A stretch of 24,001 nt of DNA from a virus: IMG/VR virus record IMGVR_UViG_3300044627_004788, positions 1 through 24,001 of that record; one strand, given 5' to 3'. The first letter of the stretch is position 1; the number at the start of each line of letters is the position of its first letter. Under the pieces are notes generated by a model that saw only the letters and a program-made list of their open reading frames with translations, had not been told where the DNA came from and did no database searches. The translations under genes and the position numbers were made by a program. Below are positions 1 through 7,207 of the stretch, one piece after another.

Positions 1-38
1 CTAAATTACTAATATTAGTTACAGTTTTTTTAGTATTA

Positions 39-362
39 TCAATTAGCTGGTTTAGTTGCGCTTTTAATATTACGTTTAACACTTTTTCTTCTCCTATTTA
101 TTTTTTCTTGGATTTTTCTCTCTTCTGGTGTTGCTGTACTCCACCAAGTTTGTTTTAATTTTGTTCGACCATTAATATATTTAAATAATACTATTAGCTG
201 TCCCATAACTAATATAGTTGCTTCTAGCCCCCTGCTAGTTTCATGTATAAGATTTTCTTTTTGAGCATTATCTTCTAATAGTCCAACAAGATATAATCCA
301 CTAAATAAAAAACTCACTAATGTAAACCAAAATTCGCTTGTTCTATATCCGGGCTTAATCAT
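39..362 (-). CDS. Small two-helix membrane protein, holin-like
   Basis: This 107-aa protein has two hydrophobic stretches, residues about 11-29 (FWFTLVSFLFSGLYLVGLL) and 47-62, joined by a short charged loop. A very basic, probably cytoplasmic tail follows from about residue 66 (many K and R). Length, two helices and charged tail fit a phage holin or holin-like protein, but no diagnostic family motif is visible. The start has a clear Shine-Dalgarno sequence (GGAG, 7 nt before ATG). It lies at the end of the leftward late block beside a second small membrane protein, which supports a lysis role; no endolysin is seen in the window. A structural inner-membrane role or an accessory membrane protein remains possible. 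Confidence 0.6.
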   Translation of the reverse strand: MIKPGYRTSEFWFTLVSFLFSGLYLVGLLEDNAQKENLIHETSRGLEATILVMGQLIVLFKYINGRTKLKQTWWSTATPEERKIQEKINRRRKSVKRNIKSATKPAN

Positions 363-406
363 TATATCTCTCCAATTATTTTTTATTAAAAACTATATAA
401 TAAATA

Positions 407-414
407 TATACACC
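407..414 (-). promoter_or_regulatory. GGTGTATA motif upstream of the holin-like gene
   Basis: The leftward strand reads GGTGTATA here, 44 nt before the ATG at 362, inside a 144-bp gap (363-506) with no other gene. The same 8-mer recurs upstream of other leftward genes in this window. It may be a phage late-promoter element, but this is inferred from recurrence only. The rest of the gap is AT-rich; a 5-bp TAAGG/CCTTA inverted repeat lies at about 450-470 without a following T-tract. Confidence 0.35.
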
Positions 415-506
415 ATTTTATAAAGAGATATTTTGGGCATATAAACTAAGGGAAGCCACCTTATACTAGATGTGATAACAACTCCGCCAATACTATTGCT
501 GATTTA

Positions 507-824
507 TTATTTTTCGATCCTATCCTCTAAAGCCTCTAGTGTTTTACCTAACATAGCTATTTGAATTTTTAATTCAGTCATAACTTCTGTGTTTCTTTGT
601 AGGGCATTAGAAAATGCTGCTTGAGTTTCTTTATTACTAGCTAATCTTTCCATAATAAATTGTTTATCATGCAAATAAGGAGATTGGGTTTCTATCAGAT
701 GTAAAACTTCAGCCTTGGTTGCCATATTACGACCGATAGTTACCCAAAATCCTAACATGGTAATAATAACGCCTATTAATGTAGTAGCTATATTTTCCCA
801 GAAATGAATTATGTTTTCATTCAT
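507..824 (-). CDS. Small membrane-anchored coiled-coil protein
   Basis: This 105-aa protein has one hydrophobic helix near the N terminus (residues about 12-31, IATTLIGVIITMLGFWVTIG). A polar, largely helical remainder ends in a heptad-like segment (TELKIQIAMLGKTLEALEDRIEK region). A short anchor followed by coiled coil resembles haemolysin XhlA-type or spanin-like lysis accessory proteins of phages, although no lipobox or signature confirms this. No good Shine-Dalgarno sequence precedes the ATG at 824. A GGTGTATA motif lies 57 nt upstream. It sits next to the two-helix holin-like gene, so the pair may form a lysis or membrane module. This is inferred from topology and position only. Confidence 0.55.
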   Translation of the reverse strand: MNENIIHFWENIATTLIGVIITMLGFWVTIGRNMATKAEVLHLIETQSPYLHDKQFIMERLASNKETQAAFSNALQRNTEVMTELKIQIAMLGKTLEALEDRIEK

Positions 825-881
825 ATTAATACTATATATTTAAACTCGATCAGATAAAATAAATTAATTATACCATATTAG

Positions 882-889
882 TATACACC
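882..889 (-). promoter_or_regulatory. GGTGTATA motif upstream of the coiled-coil membrane gene
   Basis: The leftward strand reads GGTGTATA, 57 nt before the ATG at 824, in a 149-bp gap (825-973) without a gene. Eleven nt downstream of the motif the same strand reads GGTATAAT, a good sigma70-like -10 in its own right. Either element could drive the two small membrane-protein genes. Confidence 0.4.
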
Positions 890-973
890 AATAAGGTATT
901 ACGATATATAAGACAAATTTGGCGCAGTAAAATTACTATTATAGCCTGCGGATCTGTTTATAGGCGTTGCTAA

Positions 974-1195
974 TCATTCTTGATTACAGTCTAGAAACAT
1001 ATTAAGAATATTTTTAATCTCACCATTTGTTTGTATTGGACCGCTACTATAAATAGGCTGGTCTACTCCATACTTATATAATTTAATTATATGATAATTT
1101 TCGTTATTAGAATTTTGATTTTTAAAACTAACAGATAAATTACAAAAACATTGATTATTCTGAGAGACGAAATTTTGATTATTAGTTATTTCCAT
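974..1195 (-). CDS. Hypothetical 73-aa protein
   Basis: This short Asn-rich protein has no recognised family. It contains three Cys (two in QCFC near residue 18 and one near the C terminus) and a YxIIKLYKYG-like beta segment, so a small beta-rich fold is plausible. It starts 14 bp after the stop of the 773-aa adhesin and is probably cotranslated with it. The Shine-Dalgarno sequence is weak (GGTATAAGT before ATG). Cotranscription suggests a small virion component or a chaperone for the adhesin, but nothing in the sequence proves this. Codon and base use match its neighbours, which argues for a real gene. Confidence 0.5.
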   Translation of the reverse strand: MEITNNQNFVSQNNQCFCNLSVSFKNQNSNNENYHIIKLYKYGVDQPIYSSGPIQTNGEIKNILNMFLDCNQE

Positions 1196-1209
1196 ACTTA
1201 TACCACATA

Positions 1210-3531
1210 TTAGTTAGAGCATATGTACTGTGAATTTTGTGTTATTCCATCTGGTTGTCCATTTCCATTAGTATCAGATGTGACGCATATAGCATCATTA
1301 TCATTTTGTGTTGCGAAAGACCAGTATCCAGGACCTGATCCGTTTTTATTAAATGTATAGAACGCTGCTTTGTACCATTCATTTTCAGTGGGTATATAAT
1401 ATTTAGCATTGCTATTTTTAATCGGAGTAACTCCGCTGGTTATACCATTTAAAGTATAGGCTCCTGTCTCTGTGGATCCTGGTGTTTTATTATTATGTAG
1501 CCAATTACAATATCTTGCTGCGTCAAACCAACTGACAAAAATTACTGGCTTATATAACATATTAGTCTTTGAAGAATAAGTAAAGCTACCAGATGATCCG
1601 TTTCTAACTATTCCTCCATTTATATTATCGTTCATATTAATATTATATAAACCATATAGGTCTGTTTGTGCTGTGCTATTAAGAAAATTAATATAATCGC
1701 AGTTAGTTATAGGATACTGTGATATATAGTATACATAATTTATTGAACCATATCCATTTGAATCTGGGCTATTCGCAGTATTACTTATCTGATTAAAATA
1801 ATTTAAATTTAAACTATTGTTATCAGAAGCAATTCTAAAACCTGTATCAAGATCTTCATATGAGGAATCAACCATTGCTATACGATAAGATGATTTTAAT
1901 ACAGCTACCGAACTTTGCCAATATCCTCCTCTGAGACCCTTATATTGACCTGAAGAATTATTTAAATTATTCCATTCAAAAATATTTCCTATTTGATCAT
2001 ATGTGTTATGTGAGCTAGGTCCTCCATTTGTACCAACAGTTGTTAATCTACCAGCACAATTATTAAAATTTGCTGTATTTATACCTATACTAGGAGCAGG
2101 CGTTGTGCTAACTGTAGGAGTTATAGTCGCTGTGATACTAACCGATGGCGTCACAGTAGAAGTTGAAGTAGAAGTTATGGTTGGTGTTGTTGTTATAGTA
2201 CTTGTTGGAGTAATAGATTTAGTTATTGTTGGCGTTGGCGTAATTGTTGGCGTTATAGTTGAGGTGCTAGTTACCGTCGGTGTTATTGTGGGAGTAATAC
2301 TTTCTGTAGGAGTTATAGTTGGGGTAGTTGTTTTTGTTGGTGTTATAGTATTAGTTAATGTGATCGTCGGAGTTGTCGTTGGGGTTTGCGTAGGAGTATC
2401 TGTGACGGTCGGTGTTGTTGTTGAAGTTTTAGTTATTGTCGGAGTAATACTTTTAGTTAAAGATATGCTAGGAGTCAGAGATATAGTAGGAGTAGGCGTC
2501 ACGCTTTGTGTGTCAAAAGTATATGGGTCATCATATGTTATTATCAACTTCCAGGAATCAATTCTGCCACTACCTATAGGATCGGTGTCCTTTATAATAA
2601 GATTCCAAACTCCTGTAACTGAATTATTAAATAAATGATTAAATGAATATAGTAAATTTTCACTATTATAGTTAATAATAGATGTTTTATTATAAATATT
2701 ACAAATTTGTCCATTAGATATATTATATATATACTTATCTTGATCTGCTTTATTACTAAACATAAAACTAAAATTATTATTAAAATTACTAATTTTATGA
2801 TTAGCGGATAAAAGTATTTTATCTCCGCTTGGTGGGGCTAAAAGAAAAATAAGATCGCTTGGACTAGAGTGAGATAATTTATTAATCGCTAGTTCTATAT
2901 TCGATATATTATTTGTATTAGTAGTTATTACATTTCCACTAACTGAGGATAAATCCGCTATAGACAAACCGCTACCAGTGTATACAACAGATGATATATC
3001 TATTGGATCACAGTCATATGGCAAACAAAAATCCTCAACAGTCGATGTTGACATAGATGGCGTTGGAGTTGTATTGGTTGTGGTTGGAGTATCTATAATT
3101 ATTTGATCAATTCTCTTGCGAAAAATATCTAAATTTATAGCACACTCTGAGCTAGATGTGTCTAATGGTATATTTCGTTGTATTATTTGTATAGATCCCT
3201 GGGATAATCTAGTATTATTTAATGGAAGTGTAAGAGATTTTATATCTAAATCATATGTAGCCGTATCAAAATTAAATAATGATGTTTTTGAAGCACCAAG
3301 TTTCCAATTAATAGTGCCTAAATTATTAGCTGTTAATGACCACCCATCAACAGAATAATTGGCTAAAGCTTGACTTGAGCATTCTCCAACATCGCCATTA
3401 TTTCCAGAGAAACTTATGCTAACGCACTTATTGCTAAGGTCTATCGGATTTCCTTGACTATCATTGTATACAAAAGAGATATCAAAATCAGACCCTTTTT
3501 CTATATCAAAATTTAAATTAACTGCTGCCAT
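1210..3531 (-). CDS. Multidomain phage adhesin: anchor + P-like domain + Thr/Pro stalk + permuted C-lectin/FGE-fold domain
   Basis: This 773-aa protein has four parts. Residues 1-122 are an 'EKGSDFDISF' virion-anchor domain, paralogous to the 131-aa protein encoded at 11060-11455. Residues about 180-335 look like a P/Homo-B domain (SDLIFLLAPPSGDKILL, GVWNLIIKDT, GRIDSWKLII). Residues 345-481 are an almost pure Thr/Pro/Ser/Ile stalk. Residues 485-773 carry all hallmarks of the FGE-sulfatase/C-type-lectin fold but in swapped order: YDQIGNIFEWN (511-521), LRGGYW (533-538) and TGFRIAS (563-569) precede YYISQYPITNCDYINFLN (601-618), VSWFDAARYCNWLH (666-679) and YYIPTENEWYKAAFY (711-725). The catalytic Cys pair of true FGE is absent, so ligand binding is more likely than catalysis. 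The Shine-Dalgarno sequence is AGGA. It is probably a receptor-binding or surface-display protein. Confidence 0.75.
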   Translation of the reverse strand: MAAVNLNFDIEKGSDFDISFVYNDSQGNPIDLSNKCVSISFSGNNGDVGECSSQALANYSVDGWSLTANNLGTINWKLGASKTSLFNFDTATYDLDIKSLTLPLNNTRLSQGSIQIIQRNIPLDTSSSECAINLDIFRKRIDQIIIDTPTTTNTTPTPSMSTSTVEDFCLPYDCDPIDISSVVYTGSGLSIADLSSVSGNVITTNTNNISNIELAINKLSHSSPSDLIFLLAPPSGDKILLSANHKISNFNNNFSFMFSNKADQDKYIYNISNGQICNIYNKTSIINYNSENLLYSFNHLFNNSVTGVWNLIIKDTDPIGSGRIDSWKLIITYDDPYTFDTQSVTPTPTISLTPSISLTKSITPTITKTSTTTPTVTDTPTQTPTTTPTITLTNTITPTKTTTPTITPTESITPTITPTVTSTSTITPTITPTPTITKSITPTSTITTTPTITSTSTSTVTPSVSITATITPTVSTTPAPSIGINTANFNNCAGRLTTVGTNGGPSSHNTYDQIGNIFEWNNLNNSSGQYKGLRGGYWQSSVAVLKSSYRIAMVDSSYEDLDTGFRIASDNNSLNLNYFNQISNTANSPDSNGYGSINYVYYISQYPITNCDYINFLNSTAQTDLYGLYNINMNDNINGGIVRNGSSGSFTYSSKTNMLYKPVIFVSWFDAARYCNWLHNNKTPGSTETGAYTLNGITSGVTPIKNSNAKYYIPTENEWYKAAFYTFNKNGSGPGYWSFATQNDNDAICVTSDTNGNGQPDGITQNSQYICSN
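2089..2499 (-). repeat. Thr/Pro-rich low-complexity stalk repeat
   Basis: This stretch encodes residues 345-481 of the 773-aa adhesin as degenerate T-P-T-I/S/T units (for example TITPTITPT, TPTESITPT). The plus strand reads as repeated gttggngttat-type units. It separates the P-like domain from the lectin-fold domain and probably acts as an extended spacer. The DNA repeats are imperfect but could allow in-frame length change by recombination. Confidence 0.8.
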
Positions 3532-3553
3532 TATAAAATTCCTATTTTATTTT

Positions 3554-4072
3554 TTAACTATATATATCTCTTTTATTATCACCAGGATATTGTAAATATG
3601 TAGGATCAAAATTATTTCCAACAAAAGGACTAAGAACAGCTCTTAATAGACTTGTGTTGCCTAATTCATAATCTATCTTAAAATCTTCATAGGCTTTACA
3701 TGGACCATTCAATAATAAAAATTGTAAAGAGCTATTTGCTCCAACGCTTATATTTGCTGGGCCCAAAGCTGCTCTTATGCCTTCTGTCGCGGCTCGTGTT
3801 CTTAATGAGCTTTGATCAAGTATACAAGCAGATTTTAGTGCTATAAAACTTATAAAATCCATATCTTTATCTTCAAGTAGTGTTGGATCTGGAGATATAT
3901 TTGGATTTATTATATTAATATTATAATCAATATTAAGATTAACTTCTCTAGTAACATACTGAGCCGCAACAACTATAAGCTGTCTTAGCCTATCATCCGA
4001 GTATGTGGGACTATCGTCTAAATCATTAATTAGATTACGAATAATAATAGGTATTTCAATTTGCCATGACAT
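3554..4072 (-). CDS. Putative head-tail connector/neck protein
   Basis: This 172-aa protein begins MSWQIEIPIIIRNLINDL and has a central helix-rich part (YSDDRLRQLIVVAAQYVTREV) that resembles phage connector or head-completion proteins. The later motif LLLNGPCKAYEDFK and the tail AVLSPFVGNNFDPTYL match, from memory, a family common in uncultured aquatic phage genomes and usually labelled virion structural protein. I infer a neck or adaptor role from that resemblance and the helical N-terminal half. Its position among adhesin genes rather than beside the portal is unusual for a connector and lowers certainty. The Shine-Dalgarno sequence AGGA precedes the ATG, and the gene lies 21 bp after the LamG adhesin. 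Confidence 0.55.
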   Translation of the reverse strand: MSWQIEIPIIIRNLINDLDDSPTYSDDRLRQLIVVAAQYVTREVNLNIDYNINIINPNISPDPTLLEDKDMDFISFIALKSACILDQSSLRTRAATEGIRAALGPANISVGANSSLQFLLLNGPCKAYEDFKIDYELGNTSLLRAVLSPFVGNNFDPTYLQYPGDNKRDIYS

Positions 4073-4093
4073 ATATTATAATTCCTATTTATT

Positions 4094-5446
4094 TTATGGT
4101 TCTATTGCAAAACCAGATATTATTTTAAATTCATCAATATTACCAATGAATCCAGCACCGGCTCCCACATTATCTCCTTCACCAATATTAAGTTGTGGGC
4201 ATTGGAACGCATAAGAGCTGGTACCACTAGCTTGTTGAATATCGTTAACAAAGATTTTAATGGCGGTACCACTTCTAGTGATTACAATATGGCTCCATGT
4301 ATCAATAGGAGCTGTTCCAGTACTAGTGTTAACAATATCGGATGTGGCTGCAACACCAACATTAATTGATTCAGAACTTATTTGATCCCAACTAATAAAT
4401 ATTCCATTAGCAGTAGTATTTAGAGATGTTGTCATTACAATACCATATCCAACACTAGGAATGCCTGATGGATACATCCAGAAATCTATTGTAAAATCTC
4501 CAGTAAGATCAATATCTGCCGTGTCTGTAGTATATAAATAACCATTTTGATCAACAGATAAAGAGCCGCTACCAACTTGTTTATTTGTAGTATCTAGTAC
4601 TGCCGTTGGACTACTGTTAATAGTTCTTTCAGTATCTATAGAATCAACGAATGGAGAAGAGTTCATATTTAAATATATATTATAAGGAATAGCTGTTGGT
4701 ACTATGCCACTACTAGAACCACTATATGGTCCTACATCAATATTATTTTGTGCAGCAACTCTAAAGATATAGGAAGTATTATTAACTAATCCGGTAACTG
4801 ATACTGATGTAGACGCACCAATACCATCGTTGAAAGTACTCCATGAAGTTCCGCTATTTGCACTATACTGAATAATATAGTCTATGATAGCATTGCCGCC
4901 ATCTGATGGTGCGCTCCAAGATAGATCAACAAGGCTATCTCCAGGAGTGCCAGTCACTCCGCTTGGTGCTGAAGGCGCTATGGCTGGTAGGTTGGAGTAT
5001 ATTATACTGTCCCATCTATTTGAGATGCTATCATAAATACCATCTATAAATGTTGTGGTATGATTTGTGTTATCTATTACTCCACTATTAATAATACGAA
5101 AATTACTATGTAACGTTAAAACTTGTCCATTTGTTCTTTTTACTCTCCATAAACTTCTTTGTCCATCTGACGAATTTGATGGAGCTGCCAAGGTACCACT
5201 ACCAGATAAATTGATATTAAATACATTATATAGACTAACATCGGTACTAATTGTTCCACTAGCAGAATTAATATTTTGTATATTAGGCGTTATAGTATCC
5301 TGAGCAATTATTGACGACAATACCGATAATGATACTTTACTTGTAACAGCAGATCCACTTGGATCGTCCATCATTAGAAAAATATCATCATTACTTAATA
5401 GTCCACTACCATCTGGTAATTGATTAAGCCTAGTAATTCCACCCAT
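4094..5446 (-). CDS. Tail fibre/adhesin with FN3 and LamG-like domains
   Basis: This 450-aa protein has a virion-attachment head at residues 1-50 (LPDGSGLLSNDDIFLMMDDP). A beta-rich region at about 55-150 (LWRVKRTNGQVLTLHSN, NRWDSIIY) resembles the fibre modules that report on a surface. Residues 157-253 are a fibronectin type III domain (PSAPSGVTGTPGDSLVDLSW, TGLVNNTSYIFRVAAQN). Residues about 255-450 are a concanavalin-like LamG domain (GDFTIDFWMYP, DTWSHIVITRSGTAIKIFVN, GFIGNIDEFKI), typical of carbohydrate binding. The probable role is host-surface glycan recognition at the tail or capsid surface. AGGG precedes the start, and the upstream 69-aa gene ends 5 bp before it, so translation is probably coupled. 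Confidence 0.8.
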   Translation of the reverse strand: MGGITRLNQLPDGSGLLSNDDIFLMMDDPSGSAVTSKVSLSVLSSIIAQDTITPNIQNINSASGTISTDVSLYNVFNINLSGSGTLAAPSNSSDGQRSLWRVKRTNGQVLTLHSNFRIINSGVIDNTNHTTTFIDGIYDSISNRWDSIIYSNLPAIAPSAPSGVTGTPGDSLVDLSWSAPSDGGNAIIDYIIQYSANSGTSWSTFNDGIGASTSVSVTGLVNNTSYIFRVAAQNNIDVGPYSGSSSGIVPTAIPYNIYLNMNSSPFVDSIDTERTINSSPTAVLDTTNKQVGSGSLSVDQNGYLYTTDTADIDLTGDFTIDFWMYPSGIPSVGYGIVMTTSLNTTANGIFISWDQISSESINVGVAATSDIVNTSTGTAPIDTWSHIVITRSGTAIKIFVNDIQQASGTSSYAFQCPQLNIGEGDNVGAGAGFIGNIDEFKIISGFAIEP

Positions 5447-5451
5447 ATTAT

Positions 5452-5661
5452 TTATATCCCTATAATACCGGAACCAATTATATTAACAAAAATACCATTA
5501 TAAAATCTATTATCATATTTATCTTCAATATCACCAATAACGGGAGTATTATTTGCATAAAGATCATTAATAGTGGATTCTCCTGTAACAGTAGTAGACA
5601 TTACAATAGAGCCATTTTTTATAGGCTGGTTGCTAACAGCAACATCAATATCATTGGCCAT
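5452..5661 (-). CDS. Hypothetical 69-aa virion-associated protein
   Basis: This is a short protein of unknown family, hydrophilic then hydrophobic at the C terminus (VNIIGSGIIGI). A strong Shine-Dalgarno sequence (AGGAG, 8 nt before ATG) supports translation. It stands 5 bp upstream of the LamG adhesin gene. It may be a small structural or assembly factor for that adhesin, which is inferred from adjacency only. The 68-bp gap on its upstream side (5662-5729) contains a GGTGTATA motif, so it could begin a transcription unit with the adhesin, the connector and the 773-aa protein. Confidence 0.6.
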   Translation of the reverse strand: MANDIDVAVSNQPIKNGSIVMSTTVTGESTINDLYANNTPVIGDIEDKYDNRFYNGIFVNIIGSGIIGI

Positions 5662-5701
5662 ATTTACACTCCTATATTTTTAGAAAAAGGTATAATATAT
5701 C

Positions 5702-5709
5702 TATACACC
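5702..5709 (-). promoter_or_regulatory. GGTGTATA motif upstream of the 69-aa gene
   Basis: The leftward strand reads GGTGTATA, 40 nt before the ATG at 5661, in a 68-bp gap between closely packed genes. A TATTATACC sequence follows 5 nt downstream and could be a -10. It is one copy of the recurring candidate phage promoter. Confidence 0.4.
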
Positions 5710-5729
5710 GGCATTAAATCTGTCTAATT

Positions 5730-6029
5730 TTATGAAATGATCCAAGTAAAAGTACTTGTATCTAAAACAGCTTCTTCTGTTGGTTTGGGTGGTATAAAAA
5801 CATCTAAATTAATATCATAATAATAACCAATACCAGCATAATTACCCCTATAAGGAATTCCACCAGTTTTGTGTTGATTAGCGTAAGTATTATAGCTGGT
5901 TCTTTTACAAACCTGACCTCTAAAATCACCATAATATTTTTCCCAATCAATATCAAGTTCGCCTTCATCTCTACCAACAATAACTTCGGTTACAATATTA
6001 TTTTCATCTAAAAATGCATAATGTGCCAT
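5730..6029 (-). CDS. Conserved phage structural protein ('MAHYAFLDENN' family)
   Basis: This 99-aa protein matches, from memory, a family widespread in marine and freshwater phages. Its features are an N-terminal MAHYAFLDENNIVTEVIVG, a central TSYNTYANQHKTGGIPYRGN, then YAGIGYYYDINLDVFIPPKP and an acidic or aromatic end. The family is usually encoded among tail-fibre genes and is believed to be virion-associated, but its biochemical role is unknown. Its length is normal. It starts after an AAGGAA Shine-Dalgarno sequence and lies 15 bp downstream of the Gly-rich tip gene. I am confident in the family resemblance and not in the function. Confidence 0.75.
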   Translation of the reverse strand: MAHYAFLDENNIVTEVIVGRDEGELDIDWEKYYGDFRGQVCKRTSYNTYANQHKTGGIPYRGNYAGIGYYYDINLDVFIPPKPTEEAVLDTSTFTWIIS

Positions 6030-6044
6030 AATTTAATTTCCTTA

Positions 6045-6881
6045 TCAACTAAATGTAACTGTTCCAGTTCCACCAGTAATTGTTATGATAGTATCACTAC
6101 CGCTAGTTTCTGTAGTGCTAGTTAACCCAGCACCAATAGTTATTTTTAATGCAGAATTAAAACGTAATATAATAATTCCAGATCCGCCAGCAGCACCTAA
6201 AAGCGTGGCTGATGTACCTCCTCCACCACCCCCACCTCCAGTATTTGTGCCTCCAGCAGTAGCGTTCGTAGCTGTTCCGCTTGCAGAACCAGTCCCACCT
6301 CCACCAGCACCAGCGATACCTCCCACTGTTCCGCCACCGCCACCACCACCTGAGTAGGTTGTGCTGTTGACAGGCACTGTTGACGCAGAACCTGCTCCAC
6401 CCGCGCCGCCCGTTGTACCAGCAGCACCCGTTCCGCCGCCTGCGACTCCAGCACTACCGCCTCCACCACCGCCGCCGCCATAGCTCGCAGCAAGTCCGCG
6501 ACCGCCGGTTGTGCCTTGCGGGCCAGCAAGAACAGCCTGAGCAACTCCGGCGTGCGTACCACCACTAGTACCACCCGGACCTACGGTTGATCCATTTGTT
6601 CCGGGTCCACCAGCGATAGCGAAAAACGGACCAAAGCGAGAATAAGTACCGATAGCTTGTATAGCCCCGCCACCGCCAATAACAACTGTATACGTTATTC
6701 CGCGTGTAATTGTAATTGAATCATCAATCATTCCTCCACCACCACCGCCGCCGCATGGTCGAGTGCCGGCCACCCCGCCCCCGCCGCCGCCAGCAACAGC
6801 GAGAACGCGGACAGCGCGAGAGATCGGAGCGCGAAAACTAGAGGTACTGGCTATTGAAGTTGAAGCAAAACGCAGGCTCAT
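6045..6881 (-). CDS. Polyglycine-rich phage tail-tip/adhesin protein
   Basis: This 278-aa protein is dominated by Gly runs of six to eight residues between short variable loops, beginning after VRVLAVAGGGGGG and closing with GAAGGSGIIILRF. The lead-in ITYTVVIGGGG and that ending are typical of Gly-rich phage tip domains. Such domains in phage adhesins (for example S16 gp38) fold as polyglycine-II helix bundles whose variable loops bind the receptor. About residues 245-278 are a normal beta tail. The coding DNA is clearly GC-rich against AT-rich flanks because of GGN codons. The start overlaps the end of the 109-aa gene by 4 bp, giving coupled translation. The likely role is receptor recognition at the fibre tip. 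Confidence 0.75.
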   Translation of the reverse strand: MSLRFASTSIASTSSFRAPISRAVRVLAVAGGGGGGVAGTRPCGGGGGGGMIDDSITITRGITYTVVIGGGGAIQAIGTYSRFGPFFAIAGGPGTNGSTVGPGGTSGGTHAGVAQAVLAGPQGTTGGRGLAASYGGGGGGGGSAGVAGGGTGAAGTTGGAGGAGSASTVPVNSTTYSGGGGGGGTVGGIAGAGGGGTGSASGTATNATAGGTNTGGGGGGGGTSATLLGAAGGSGIIILRFNSALKITIGAGLTSTTETSGSDTIITITGGTGTVTFS

Positions 6882-7207
6882 GTTATTTCAGTTCCAAATA
6901 ATGAAAATGATACCCCAGAACTTGCTGCGTAAACACTAACAATATCAGTAGTACCTAAAGACACACCTATGGTCAAAATAGTTGTATCATTAGCTGGTAG
7001 TGAAGCATCATAAGCTAAATAGTGTTTATTAGCTATAGCTTCTCCGGTTGGTCTTACGGCTAGTCTATAAGTTGTAGCAGTATTTAGTAAATTACAAACT
7101 GAAAATGAACTAACTACCGCTTGAGTAGCACTAGGCACAGTGTATAGCGTTGTTAATCCAGAAGCAGAAGGATTATTTTGTCCTAAAACTTTATATGTTA
7201 ATGGCAT
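6878..7207 (-). CDS. Small phage structural protein, fibre-associated
   Basis: This 109-aa beta-rich protein (LTTLYTVPSATQAVVSSFSV, YRLAVRPTGE, TDIVSVYAASSGVSFSLFG) resembles small virion proteins found next to tail fibres in marine phages. The pattern of a protein reporting on 'PSATQAVVSS' resembles a beta-sandwich collar domain. Its specific function is unknown. The start is exactly adjacent to the stop of the 660-aa fibre gene, with a perfect AGGAGGT Shine-Dalgarno sequence (7214-7220) embedded in the last codons of that gene. It is therefore likely to be made in high amount. The stop overlaps the Gly-rich gene by 4 bp. Confidence 0.65.
   Translation of the reverse strand: MPLTYKVLGQNNPSASGLTTLYTVPSATQAVVSSFSVCNLLNTATTYRLAVRPTGEAIANKHYLAYDASLPANDTTILTIGVSLGTTDIVSVYAASSGVSFSLFGTEIT

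Noticed and set aside
363-506. Short leftward peptide in the gap (15 codons, MPKISLYK...)
   Set aside because: Too short and without a ribosome site; the gap is better read as regulatory.
1213-2079. Diversity-generating retroelement variable region or active formylglycine-generating enzyme
   Set aside because: No reverse transcriptase or template repeat is seen in the window, and the catalytic Cys residues of FGE are missing; binding function is more likely.
2003-2638. Rightward open frame rich in Val/Gly/Ile
   Set aside because: It is the antisense of the Thr/Pro stalk; the repeats avoid stops on both strands. No ribosome site and no plausible protein.
6085-6574. Open frames over the Gly-rich gene (poly-Pro rightward, and a second leftward frame)
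   Set aside because: They follow from GC-rich GGN codons lacking stops; composition is artificial and neither has a supported start.
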